DNA from: Comamonadaceae bacterium 2PF
Lineage (GTDB): Bacteria; Pseudomonadota; Gammaproteobacteria; Burkholderiales; Burkholderiaceae_C
NCBI GenBank assembly: GCA_005502875.1
Contig: SCMV01000012.1
Coordinates: 28,068 to 92,067 of the forward strand
DNA length: 64,000 nt
Reading direction: 5' to 3'
Shown here: positions 10,744 to 23,580 of the stretch, one piece after another
How positions within the stretch are numbered: the first letter of the stretch is position 1
Layout: each line of letters starts with the position of its first letter
Position numbers and translations under genes: made by a program
The notes under the pieces: generated by a model
The model's database searches: none
What the model saw: the letters and a program-made list of their open reading frames with translations, nothing else
What the model was told of the DNA's origin: nothing

Positions 10744-10821
10744 TCGCCGCCTGATCGCGCCCGTCTGCCACGGCACGCACCCTCCCCGGCTCAATCGGAC
10801 AGCGCACTGGCGCACCGCCCC

Positions 10822-11979
10822 ATGGATTTCAACTTCTACTGGCTGCTGCTCGCCCTGCCCCTCGCCTTCCTGCTGGGCTGGATCGCGTCCCGGCTCGACC
10901 TGCGCCAACTCAAGCGCGAAGACCAGGCCTCACCCCAGGCCTACTTCAAGGGCCTGAACCTGTTGCTCAACGAACAACAGGACAAGGCCATCGATGCGTT
11001 CATCGAGGCCGTGCAGCACGACCCCAACACGTCCGACCTGCACTTTGCGCTGGGCAACCTCTTTCGCCGTCGCGGCGAGTACGAGCGGGCCATCCGCGTG
11101 CACCAGCACCTGCTGGCACGGGCCGACCTCAAGCGCGAAGAGCGCGAGAAGGCCCAGCATGCCCTGGCTCAGGACTTCATGAAGGCCGGGCTGTTCGACC
11201 GGGCCGAAGCGGCCTTCCAGGCCCTGGAAGGCACCGCCTTCAGCACAGATGCCCGCTTGGCCTTGCTTTCCTTGCACGAGCGCTCGCGCAACTGGCATGC
11301 AGCCATCGAGGTCGCGCGCCAGCTGGAAGCCGCTGGCACGGGCTCCTTCTCTCAACGCATGGCCCACCACTGGTGCGAAATTGCACAGGAGGCCGATGCC
11401 CGAGACCGACTGGACGAAGCCGAACAGGCCCTGCATCGCGCCCGCGAGGCCGCTCCCCAGGCCGCTCGGCCACTGGTGCTTGCAGGCCAACGGGCCTTGA
11501 GGCAAGCACGGCCCACCGACGCCCTGGCGGCATGGGACGAGCTGATGGCCATGCAGCCTCAGTCTTTTTCGCTGGTCGCGATGGATTACGCGCGCTGCGC
11601 CGAAGCTCAAGGCCAGGCCTCGGCAGCCTTGCGCAAACTCGAGAGCCTCTACCAGCAGATGCCCTCGGTCGACGTGCTGCTGGCCCTCAATGCACTGCAG
11701 CCCGATGCGAACCTGCGCCGACAGGCCCTGATGACGCACATGGCGCGCCAGCCTTCCTTGTCTGCCGCGCAGGGCCTGATCCGCGAGCGCCTGATCACAC
11801 ACAAGCCATTGGAAGAGCCTGAAATCGAGCGCATGCAGCAGTCTCTGGCGACGGCCGCACAACCGCTGCAGCGTTACCGCTGCGCGGCCTGTGGCTTTGA
11901 AAGCCAGCACCATTTCTGGCAATGCCCAGGCTGCCAGGGCTGGGAAACCTACCCGCCCCGCAAGCTCGAAGACCTTTGA
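10822..11979 (+). CDS. lapB: LPS assembly protein LapB (YciM)
   Basis: 385 residues: one N-terminal membrane anchor (about 4-20), a set of TPR-like helical repeats, and a C-terminal rubredoxin-like metal knot with CAACGF and CPGCQGW (about residues 354-376). This is the exact LapB/YciM architecture. In E. coli it regulates LpxC degradation by FtsH and so the LPS/phospholipid balance. The gene ends 19 bases from the convergent comM. The downstream LPS core cluster of this window fits the theme but is 22 kb away. Confidence 0.95.
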   Translation: MDFNFYWLLLALPLAFLLGWIASRLDLRQLKREDQASPQAYFKGLNLLLNEQQDKAIDAFIEAVQHDPNTSDLHFALGNLFRRRGEYERAIRVHQHLLARADLKREEREKAQHALAQDFMKAGLFDRAEAAFQALEGTAFSTDARLALLSLHERSRNWHAAIEVARQLEAAGTGSFSQRMAHHWCEIAQEADARDRLDEAEQALHRAREAAPQAARPLVLAGQRALRQARPTDALAAWDELMAMQPQSFSLVAMDYARCAEAQGQASAALRKLESLYQQMPSVDVLLALNALQPDANLRRQALMTHMARQPSLSAAQGLIRERLITHKPLEEPEIERMQQSLATAAQPLQRYRCAACGFESQHHFWQCPGCQGWETYPPRKLEDL

Positions 11980-11998
11980 GGCCAACAACCAGGGCCGG

Positions 11999-14133
<2,135 letters not shown>

Positions 14134-14242
14134 TCCGTCGCACCGATCTGGCGCACGTTCTCCTCCTCCCCTTGACGACCCGCACCGCTCCGGTTGGGCG
14201 TCTCCCTGAATTCACCCCTTCTGACCTGACAAGAGGCATTTC

Positions 14243-15775
14243 ATGAGAAAGCTCATTGCGTCCCTCGCGCTGGGGCTGGCGGCCTTCGGTCTCCTTGGCG
14301 TCTCGCACGCTCAAGAAGCCGCAGCCTCCGCCGCCGAAGTCGCATCCGCTGCCGTTGAGGCCGTGGCTGCGGCATCCGAAGCCGCACCTGCTGCGGCCGA
14401 AGCCGCTTCCGAAGCCGCACCCGCTGCGGCACCCGCTCCCGTCCCCAACAAGGGCGACACCGCCTGGATGATGGTCTCCACCCTGCTGGTGATCCTGATG
14501 ACGGTTCCCGGCCTGGCCCTGTTCTACGGCGGCTTGGTGCGCAGCAAGAACATGCTGTCCGTGCTGATGCAGGTGATGGTCACGTTCTCGCTGATCGTCG
14601 TGCTGTGGTTCATCTATGGCTACAGCCTGGCCTTCACCGAGGGCAACGCCTACATCGGCGGCCTCGATCGCCTGTTCATGAAGGGCGTCTGGGACAACGC
14701 GGCTGGCACCTTCGCCAACGCCGCCACCTTCTCCAAGGGCGTCTACATCCCCGAGATCGTGTTCGCTGCCTTCCAGGCCACCTTCGCCGGCATCACCTGC
14801 GCCCTGATCGTCGGTGCCTTCGCCGAGCGCATCAAGTTCTCGGCCGTGCTGCTGTTCATGGTGCTGTGGTTCACCTTCAGCTACATCCCGATGGCCCACA
14901 TGGTCTGGTTCTGGATGGGCCCGGACGCCTACAGCTCGCCTGAAGTCGCCGAAGCCATGACCGCCAAGGCCGGCCTGATCTGGCAACACGGCGCGCTGGA
15001 CTTCGCTGGCGGCACCGTGGTGCACATCAACGCCGCCGTCGCGGGCCTGGTGGGTGCCTACATGGTCGGCAAGCGCATCGGTTACGGCAAGGAAGCTTTC
15101 ACCCCGCACTCGCTGACGCTGACCATGGTCGGTGCCTCGCTGCTGTGGGTGGGCTGGTTCGGCTTCAACGCCGGCTCCGCCCTGGAAGCCAACGGCTTTG
15201 CCGCCCTGGCCTTCATCAACACCTTCGCCGCCACCGCTGCCGCTGTGCTGGGCTGGATCCTGGGTGAAGCGCTGCTCAAGGGCAAGGCTTCGATGCTGGG
15301 TGCCGCCTCGGGTGCCGTCGCCGGCCTGGTCGCCATCACCCCTGCTGCCGGCAACGTCGGCATCGGTGGCGCGCTGATCATCGGCGTGCTGGCTGGCCTG
15401 ATCTGCCTGTGGGGCGTGACCGGCCTGAAGAAGATGCTGGGCGCCGACGACTCGCTCGACGTGTTCGGCGTGCACGGCATCGGCGGCATCCTGGGTGCCC
15501 TGCTGACCGGCGTGTTCAACTCGCCCAACCTGGGTGGCCCCTCGCTGGTCGCCGACTGGACCACGGTCGCCATGGTCGCCCCTGACGCCTACTCGATCGC
15601 CGGTCAAGTCTGGATCCAGGCCAAGGGTGTGCTGATCACCATCGCCTGGTCGGGCATCGTCTCCCTGATCGCCTACAAGATCGTCGACGTGGTCATCGGC
15701 CTGCGCGTGCCGGAAGAAGAAGAGCGCGAAGGCCTGGACATCACTTCGCACGGCGAAACCGCCTATCACAAGTGA
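14243..15775 (+). CDS. amtB: ammonium transporter
   Basis: 510-residue Amt/Rh channel. An N-terminal signal peptide (about 1-23) is followed by a low-complexity stretch of about 50 residues made almost only of Ala, Glu, Ser and Val, then the Amt domain with 11 expected membrane helices. The pore histidine regions read GGTVVHINAAVAGLVGAY and FGVHGIGGILGALLTGVF. E. coli AmtB lacks such a long linker. The C-terminal tail carries the GlnK-interacting region (EEEEREGLDITSHGE). It is 109 bases after glnK and ends at a clear terminator. Expected location is the cytoplasmic membrane. Confidence 0.96.
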   Translation: MRKLIASLALGLAAFGLLGVSHAQEAAASAAEVASAAVEAVAAASEAAPAAAEAASEAAPAAAPAPVPNKGDTAWMMVSTLLVILMTVPGLALFYGGLVRSKNMLSVLMQVMVTFSLIVVLWFIYGYSLAFTEGNAYIGGLDRLFMKGVWDNAAGTFANAATFSKGVYIPEIVFAAFQATFAGITCALIVGAFAERIKFSAVLLFMVLWFTFSYIPMAHMVWFWMGPDAYSSPEVAEAMTAKAGLIWQHGALDFAGGTVVHINAAVAGLVGAYMVGKRIGYGKEAFTPHSLTLTMVGASLLWVGWFGFNAGSALEANGFAALAFINTFAATAAAVLGWILGEALLKGKASMLGAASGAVAGLVAITPAAGNVGIGGALIIGVLAGLICLWGVTGLKKMLGADDSLDVFGVHGIGGILGALLTGVFNSPNLGGPSLVADWTTVAMVAPDAYSIAGQVWIQAKGVLITIAWSGIVSLIAYKIVDVVIGLRVPEEEEREGLDITSHGETAYHK

Positions 15776-15827
15776 TCGACAAGTGATCTTCGGCTGAGCG
15801 CTGAAACGGGCCCCGCGCCCGCCACGA

Positions 15828-15857
15828 AAGGGCCACCTCCGGGTGGCCCTTTTTTTT
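15828..15857 (+). terminator. rho-independent terminator of glnK-amtB
   Basis: A perfect 9-bp GC-rich stem (AGGGCCACC at 15829-15837 with GGTGGCCCT at 15842-15850), a TCCG loop and a run of eight T (15850-15857), 53 bases after the amtB stop. Confidence 0.92.
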
Positions 15858-15940
15858 CGCCCATCCGCCCCCACCTGCCTGCCCACGCCCGGATGTTCCT
15901 AGAATGCTCCGGTGTCCACCGTCAGACGCTCGCTCCACCC

Positions 15941-17236
15941 ATGGTCCCTCACCTCATCACCGCGCTCACCGGCCCCATCAACGAACTGGAGCAGCGCATG
16001 CTGGAGTCCATGCCGGCCATCGAGCGCTGGTTCCGGCTCGAATGGATGGAGCACACGCCGCCCTTCTACACCTCGGTCGACCTGCGCAACGCGGGCTTCA
16101 AGCTGGCCCCGGTCGACACCAACCTGTTCCCGGGCGGCTTCAACAACCTGACCAACGAGATGCTGCCGCTGGCCGTGCAGGCCTCGATGGCGGCCATCGA
16201 GAAGATCTGCCCGGAGGCCAAGAACCTCCTGCTGATCCCCGAGAAACACACGCGCAACACCTTCTACCTGCAGAACGTGGCGCGCCTGGTGCAGATCTTC
16301 ACGCTCACGGGCCTGAACGTGCGCCTGGGCACGCTCGACGAGTCCATCACCGAGCCGACCGAGATCGCCCTGCCCGACGGGAGCACCCTCACGCTGGAGC
16401 CGCTGGAGCGCAGCAAGCGTCGCCTGGGGCTCAAGCACTTCGACCCCTGCACCATCCTGCTCAACAACGACCTGTCTGCCGGCATCCCGGATGTGCTAAA
16501 GGACCTGCACGAGCAGTACCTGCTGCCCCCGCTGCACGCCGGCTGGGCCGTGCGCCGCAAGAGCCAGCACTTCAAGTACTACGAAGAGGCGGCCAAGAAG
16601 TTCTCCAAGCTGCTGGGCATGGACCCCTGGCTGATCAACCCGATGCACGCCGAGTGTGACGAGGTGGACTTCCAGGAGGGCACGGGCCAGGAATGCCTGC
16701 AATCGCAGGTTGACACCCTGCTGGGCAAGGTGCGCCGCAAGTACAAGGAATACGGCATCAACGAAAAGCCGTTTGTCGTGGTCAAGGCCGACAACGGCAC
16801 CTACGGCATGGGCATCATGACCGTGCGCGACGCCAAGGAGCTCGACGAGCTCAACCGCCGCACCCGCAACAAGATGTCGACGGTCAAAGACGGCCAGGCC
16901 GTCAGCCAGGTCATCATCCAGGAAGGCGTGCCGACCTACGAGCGCATGAACGACGCGGTGGCCGAGCCGGTGGTCTACATGATCGACCGCTACGTCGTGG
17001 GTGGTTTCTACCGCGTGCACGCCGAGCGTGGCATCGACGAGAACCTCAACGCCCCGGGCTCCAGCTTCGTGCCGCTGGCCTTTGCCGAGCCGACCCAGTT
17101 GCCACGCCCGGGCGTCAAACCCGGGGTGAGCGCGCCCAACCGGTTCTACATGTACGGCGTCATCGCCCGGCTGGCGATGTTGGCTGCAAGCTACGAACTG
17201 GCCGCCACCGACCCGGACGCCGAGGTTTACAGCTGA
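15941..17236 (+). CDS. gshA: glutamate-cysteine ligase, proteobacterial type
   Basis: 431-residue enzyme for the first step of glutathione synthesis (glutamate + cysteine + ATP). It belongs to the GshA family found in betaproteobacteria and cyanobacteria-like groups, not the E. coli family: recognisable segments are NLFPGGFNNL, FVVVKADNGTYGMGIM and GGFYRVH. I choose ATG 15941 (MVPHLITALTGPINELEQ) over the open upstream frame at 15893. A TAGAAT hexamer at 15900-15905 could be the -10 element, but no good -35 is visible. gshB lies 3.2 kb downstream, separated by two transporter genes. Confidence 0.93.
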   Translation: MVPHLITALTGPINELEQRMLESMPAIERWFRLEWMEHTPPFYTSVDLRNAGFKLAPVDTNLFPGGFNNLTNEMLPLAVQASMAAIEKICPEAKNLLLIPEKHTRNTFYLQNVARLVQIFTLTGLNVRLGTLDESITEPTEIALPDGSTLTLEPLERSKRRLGLKHFDPCTILLNNDLSAGIPDVLKDLHEQYLLPPLHAGWAVRRKSQHFKYYEEAAKKFSKLLGMDPWLINPMHAECDEVDFQEGTGQECLQSQVDTLLGKVRRKYKEYGINEKPFVVVKADNGTYGMGIMTVRDAKELDELNRRTRNKMSTVKDGQAVSQVIIQEGVPTYERMNDAVAEPVVYMIDRYVVGGFYRVHAERGIDENLNAPGSSFVPLAFAEPTQLPRPGVKPGVSAPNRFYMYGVIARLAMLAASYELAATDPDAEVYS

Positions 17237-17323
17237 CCTGAGGCACCGCCCCTGCTCGGGGGAGTTTCAGATCGGGGCTGATCGGGCGCAAAATGGCCGC
17301 TTCAAGGCAACCCGCCCTTTTCC

Positions 17324-19210
17324 GTGCAGCATCCTTCCCACGACCCGAGCCACAAATCTTCGCTGGCCGCGCTGACCCTGGGAGCCCTGGGGGTCGTCTA
17401 TGGCGACATCGGCACCAGCCCGCTCTATGCGTTCAAGGAGGTGTTTGCCCACGGACACCTGGATCCGAGCCCAGAGAACATCCACGGCATCCTGTCGCTG
17501 ATGTTCTGGACCCTGACGGTCATCGTCTCTCTGAAGTACGTCAGCCTGATCTTGCGAGCCGACAACAACGGCGAAGGCGGCCTGGTGGCCATGCTGGCGC
17601 TGGCCTCCACCGCCGTGAAAGACCGCCCCCAATTGCGGCAGGTGCTGCTGGGGCTGGGCATCTTCGGCACGGCCATCTTCTTTGGCGACGGGGTCATCAC
17701 GCCCGCCATCTCGGTGCTGTCGGCCGTCGAAGGCCTCGGGGTGGCGGCACCCGGGCTGGAGCGCTATGTCATCCCGGTGACGCTGGTGGTGCTGACGGCG
17801 CTGTTTGCCATCCAGAAGCACGGCACGGGCGGCATCGGCAAGTTCTTCGGGCCGATCACGGTGGTGTGGTTTGTCGTGCTGGCGGTGCTGGGCCTCAAGC
17901 ACGTCATCGCCAACCCGGCCATCCTGGTGGCGCTGAGCCCGCACCACGCGCTGGGGTTCATCTTCAACCACCCCGGGCTGGCCTTCATCTCGCTGGGGGC
18001 CGTGATCCTGTGCGCAACCGGCGCCGAGGCGCTGTACGCCGACATGGGTCACTTCGGCAAGCGGCCCATCCGCCTGGCCTGGTTCAGCCTGGTCATGCCG
18101 GCGCTGGTGATCAACTACTTCGGGCAGGGTGCCATGCTGCTGGCTCACCCGGAGAACATCGGCAACCCCTTCTACGAGATGGCCCCCCAATGGGCGCTGT
18201 ACCCGCTGGTGGGGCTGGCCACTTGCGCCACGTTCATCGCATCGCAGGCGCTGATCTCGGCGGCGTTTTCGGTCACCAAACAGGTCATCCAGCTGGGCTA
18301 CCTGCCGCGCCTTCGCGTGCTGCACACCTCCGAGCGCGAAACCGGCCAGATCTACATCCCCTTCATCAACTGGGGGCTGTACGCCAGCATCGTGATGGCG
18401 GTGGTGTTCTTTGGCTCGAGCAGCAAGCTGGCTGCAGCCTACGGCATCACCGTGGCGCTGGACATGCTGATCACGACCATCATGACCTTCTTCGTGATCC
18501 GCTTCGCCTGGCACATGAGCCTGCCGCTGTGCATCGGGGCCACGGGCATCTTCTTCTTCATCGACCTGATGTTCTTTGGCGCCAACGCGCTCAAGATCAT
18601 CGACGGTGGCTGGTTCCCGCTGCTCATCGGCGTCATCATGTTCACCTTGATGACGACCTGGAAGGACGGTCGCGCGCTGCTGAGCGAGCGACTGCGCTCG
18701 GACGCCATCGACCTGCACCCCTTCCTCGAAGCCGTCTTCTGCAGCCCGCCCTTGCGGGTCGAAGGCACCGCGGTGTTCCTCAACGCCGATGCGGGCACCA
18801 CCCCCAACGCGCTGCTGCACAACCTCAAGCACAACAAGGTGCTGCACCGCCAGAACCTGTTCGTGACGGTGCGCTCGCACGAGGTGCCCTGGATCGAGTC
18901 GGCGCAACGCATCGAGATCGAGGACCTGGGCAACGACTGCTGGCAGGTGATGCTGCACTTCGGCTTCAAGGACGAGCCCGACGTGCCGCGCGCGCTGAAG
19001 CTGCTGAGCCAGCATGGCGTGCAGGTCGATGACATGGAAACGAGCTACTTCCTCTCGCGAGACATCGTCATCCCGACCATCGGCGGCGGCATGCTGCCCT
19101 GGCGCGAGAAGCTGTTCGCCGGCATGCACCGCAACGCTTCGGGCGTGGCCGACTTCCTGAGCCTGCCGACCAACCGCGTGGTCGAGCTGGGCTCGAAGGT
19201 GGAGATCTGA
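17324..19210 (+). CDS. kup: Kup-type potassium uptake permease
   Basis: 628-residue Kup/HAK/KUP transporter, a low-affinity K+ uptake system of the cytoplasmic membrane. The N-terminal signature [21 protein letters not shown] is intact; about 12 membrane helices fill the first 440 residues, and a soluble C-terminal domain follows. The start codon is GTG at 17324; the nearby ATG at 17293 is out of frame. The stop at 19208-19210 is immediately before the next gene. Confidence 0.95.
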   Translation: MQHPSHDPSHKSSLAALTLGALGVVYGDIGTSPLYAFKEVFAHGHLDPSPENIHGILSLMFWTLTVIVSLKYVSLILRADNNGEGGLVAMLALASTAVKDRPQLRQVLLGLGIFGTAIFFGDGVITPAISVLSAVEGLGVAAPGLERYVIPVTLVVLTALFAIQKHGTGGIGKFFGPITVVWFVVLAVLGLKHVIANPAILVALSPHHALGFIFNHPGLAFISLGAVILCATGAEALYADMGHFGKRPIRLAWFSLVMPALVINYFGQGAMLLAHPENIGNPFYEMAPQWALYPLVGLATCATFIASQALISAAFSVTKQVIQLGYLPRLRVLHTSERETGQIYIPFINWGLYASIVMAVVFFGSSSKLAAAYGITVALDMLITTIMTFFVIRFAWHMSLPLCIGATGIFFFIDLMFFGANALKIIDGGWFPLLIGVIMFTLMTTWKDGRALLSERLRSDAIDLHPFLEAVFCSPPLRVEGTAVFLNADAGTTPNALLHNLKHNKVLHRQNLFVTVRSHEVPWIESAQRIEIEDLGNDCWQVMLHFGFKDEPDVPRALKLLSQHGVQVDDMETSYFLSRDIVIPTIGGGMLPWREKLFAGMHRNASGVADFLSLPTNRVVELGSKVEI

Positions 19211-19211
19211 G

Positions 19212-20441
19212 CTGTCTGAGCACAAAGGTCCGGCAGGCCTGCTCGCCATCGGGCAGGACACCTCGCTGTCGTCCGTTTCGGCCGGCTTCGTGGCCACGCT
19301 GGTGGGCTTCACCAGCACGATCGCGCTGATCTTTCACGCGGCGCGCTCTCTGGGCGCCACACCCGATCAAGTCACGTCCTGGGTGCTGGCGCTGGGCATC
19401 GGCATGGGCCTGTCGAGCATCGGTCTGTCGCTGTGGACGCGCATCCCGGTGCTCATCACCTGGTCGACGCCGGGCGCCGCCGTGATCGCCAGCGCTGCCA
19501 CCGGTGTGAGCCTGGCCGAGGCTGTGGGCGCCTTCCTGGTGTGCGGCGTGCTGATGTGGCTCAGCGGGGCCACCGGCTGGTTCGAGCGCATCATGAACCG
19601 CATCCCGTTGGCGCTGGCGTCCAGCCTGCTGGCGGGCATCCTGGCCAAGTTCGCGCTGATGTCCTTCGCAGCGGCCACGCCCCAGCCCCTGCTCATCATC
19701 TCGATGTTGATGATCTACCTGGTCGGCAAGCGGCTTTGGCCGCGCTACGCGGTGCTGGGCGTGCTGATCGGGGGCACGGCGGTGGCCGCAGCCCAGGGCC
19801 TGCTCGACACGCGCCAGATGCACCTGCAGTTCGCCGTGCCGGTGTGGGTCACGCCGGTCTGGTCGTGGCAGGCGGTGCTGGGAATGGGCCTGCCGCTGTT
19901 CATCGTGACCATGGCCTCGCAGGCGGTGCCGGGGGTGTCGGCCATCCGGGTGTCGGGCTACCAGCCACCGGTCTCGCCCTTGATGGGCTGGTCGGGCATC
20001 ACCACGGTGTTGCTGGCGCCGTTCGGAGGCTACGCCTTCAACCTGGCGGCCATCACGGCGGCCATCGTGCTCAACCCGCACGCCCATGCTGCGCCCGACA
20101 AGCGCTACACCGCCGCCGTGTGGGCCGGCCTGTTCTACATCGTGATGGGGCTGCTGGGCGGGGCCGTGGCGGGGCTGCTGGCGGCCTTCCCGCCCGCGCT
20201 GGTCATGGGTGTGGCGGGCCTGGCGCTGCTGGGCACGATCGCCAATGGGCTGGCCACTTCGCTGGCCGACCCGCTCACCCGCGAAGCCGCCATCGTCACC
20301 TTCCTGGTCACGCTCTCGGGCGTGGTGCTGCTGGGCGTGGGCTCGGCCTTCTGGGGCCTTGTGGCGGGTGGGGTCACCCTGTTCGTGGAACACTATCGGT
20401 CCAGGCCCGAGGGGGCCGATGCGGCGGACAACGCCCCTTGA
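19212..20441 (+). CDS. BenE family (benzoate/H+ symporter-like) membrane transporter
   Basis: Polytopic membrane protein of the BenE family (PF03594), about 11-12 hydrophobic segments, recognised from FVATLVGFTSTIALIF near the start and GYAFNLAAITAAIVLNP in the middle. Substrate is unknown; benzoate is only one possibility. The frame is closed by a stop at 19158, and no ATG, GTG or TTG occurs before GTG 19290, which would cut into the first membrane helix. The codon CTG at 19212, directly after the kup stop and preceded by AAGGTGGAG at ideal distance, would give the normal N-terminus (409 residues), so I place the start there. No benzoate catabolic genes are nearby. Confidence 0.8.
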   Translation: MSEHKGPAGLLAIGQDTSLSSVSAGFVATLVGFTSTIALIFHAARSLGATPDQVTSWVLALGIGMGLSSIGLSLWTRIPVLITWSTPGAAVIASAATGVSLAEAVGAFLVCGVLMWLSGATGWFERIMNRIPLALASSLLAGILAKFALMSFAAATPQPLLIISMLMIYLVGKRLWPRYAVLGVLIGGTAVAAAQGLLDTRQMHLQFAVPVWVTPVWSWQAVLGMGLPLFIVTMASQAVPGVSAIRVSGYQPPVSPLMGWSGITTVLLAPFGGYAFNLAAITAAIVLNPHAHAAPDKRYTAAVWAGLFYIVMGLLGGAVAGLLAAFPPALVMGVAGLALLGTIANGLATSLADPLTREAAIVTFLVTLSGVVLLGVGSAFWGLVAGGVTLFVEHYRSRPEGADAADNAP

Positions 20442-20447
20442 GACACC

Positions 20448-21395
20448 ATGAAGCTGCTCTTCGTCGCCGACCCGCTCGACACCTTCAAGACCCACAAGGA
20501 CAGCACCTTCGCGATGATGCGCGAAGCCGCCTCGCGCGGGCACGAGTTGTGGGCCTGCGAGCCCCAGGAGCTGGTGTGGCAGCGCGGCTCGACCGTGAAC
20601 GCGCACGCGCGCCGCATCCAGCTCACAGGCGACGCCCACGACTGGTACGAGGAGATCGAAGCCGCAGACCTGCCCCTGTGCCGCACCGACGCCGTGCTGA
20701 TGCGCAAGGACCCGCCTTTTGATGCCGAGTACCTGTACTGCACCCACCTGCTGACGCAGGCCGAGCGCGAAGGGGCCCGCGTTTTCAACAGCCCGGCGGC
20801 CCTGCGGGCCCACCCCGAGAAGCTCGCGATCATGGAGTTCCCGCAGCACATCGCGCCCACGCTGGTCACGCGTGACATGGCTGCGGTGCGCGCCTTCCAC
20901 GCAGAGCACCGCGACGTCATCCTCAAGCCGCTGGACGGCATGGGCGGCATGGGCATCTTCCGCGTGAAGGACGATGGCCTGAACCTGGGCAGCATCGCCG
21001 AGACGCTGACCAAGGACGGCACCGAAACGATCATGGTGCAGGGCTTTTTGCCCGCCATCAGCGAAGGCGACAAGCGCGTGCTGCTGATCGACGGCGTGCC
21101 GGTGCCTTTTGCCTTGGCCCGCATCCCGCAAGGTGGCGAGGTGCGAGGCAACCTGGCGGCAGGCGGCAAAGGCGTGGCCCAGCCGCTGAAGGCGTCCGAC
21201 CTGGCGATTGCCGAGCACCTGGGCCCCATCCTGGCCGCACGCGGCCTGCTGCTGGTGGGGCTGGACATCATTGGTGACCGGCTCACCGAGATCAACGTGA
21301 CCAGCCCGACGTGCTTCCAGGAAATCACAGACCAGACCGGGTTCAACGTGGCGCAACGCTTCGTGGACGCGCTGGAAGGCAAGCTGGCGGCTTGA
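20448..21395 (+). CDS. gshB: glutathione synthetase
   Basis: 315-residue ATP-grasp enzyme that adds glycine to gamma-glutamylcysteine. The N-terminus MKLLFVADPLDTFKTHKDST is typical, the ATP-grasp core includes LKPLDGMGGMGIFRV and the substrate-binding segment GDKRVLLIDGVPVPFALAR, and the end has INVTSPTCFQEI. Six bases separate it from the upstream transporter, suggesting one transcript kup-transporter-gshB, perhaps starting at gshA. Confidence 0.96.
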   Translation: MKLLFVADPLDTFKTHKDSTFAMMREAASRGHELWACEPQELVWQRGSTVNAHARRIQLTGDAHDWYEEIEAADLPLCRTDAVLMRKDPPFDAEYLYCTHLLTQAEREGARVFNSPAALRAHPEKLAIMEFPQHIAPTLVTRDMAAVRAFHAEHRDVILKPLDGMGGMGIFRVKDDGLNLGSIAETLTKDGTETIMVQGFLPAISEGDKRVLLIDGVPVPFALARIPQGGEVRGNLAAGGKGVAQPLKASDLAIAEHLGPILAARGLLLVGLDIIGDRLTEINVTSPTCFQEITDQTGFNVAQRFVDALEGKLAA

Positions 21396-21593
21396 GGTCG
21401 CCGTGACCCGTGAGCCTCATCGGCCGCCGGCTTGAAATCGGCCGAAGCAGGCCCCATTCGCACCTCGGCCCCTCGGCTGCGGGCCTGAGCGGGCCCAAAG
21501 ACCCGTCCAGGCAGACAGCGTCACGCCAAACAGCGACAATACCGGGTTGCCCCTGCCCCGCGCGGGGCCCCTGGCTGCTCACCCGGACCTTCC

Positions 21594-23543
<1,950 letters not shown>

Positions 23544-23580
23544 GCAAGCCGCCGCCTGACAAGGCGGTCAGGCCACCGGA

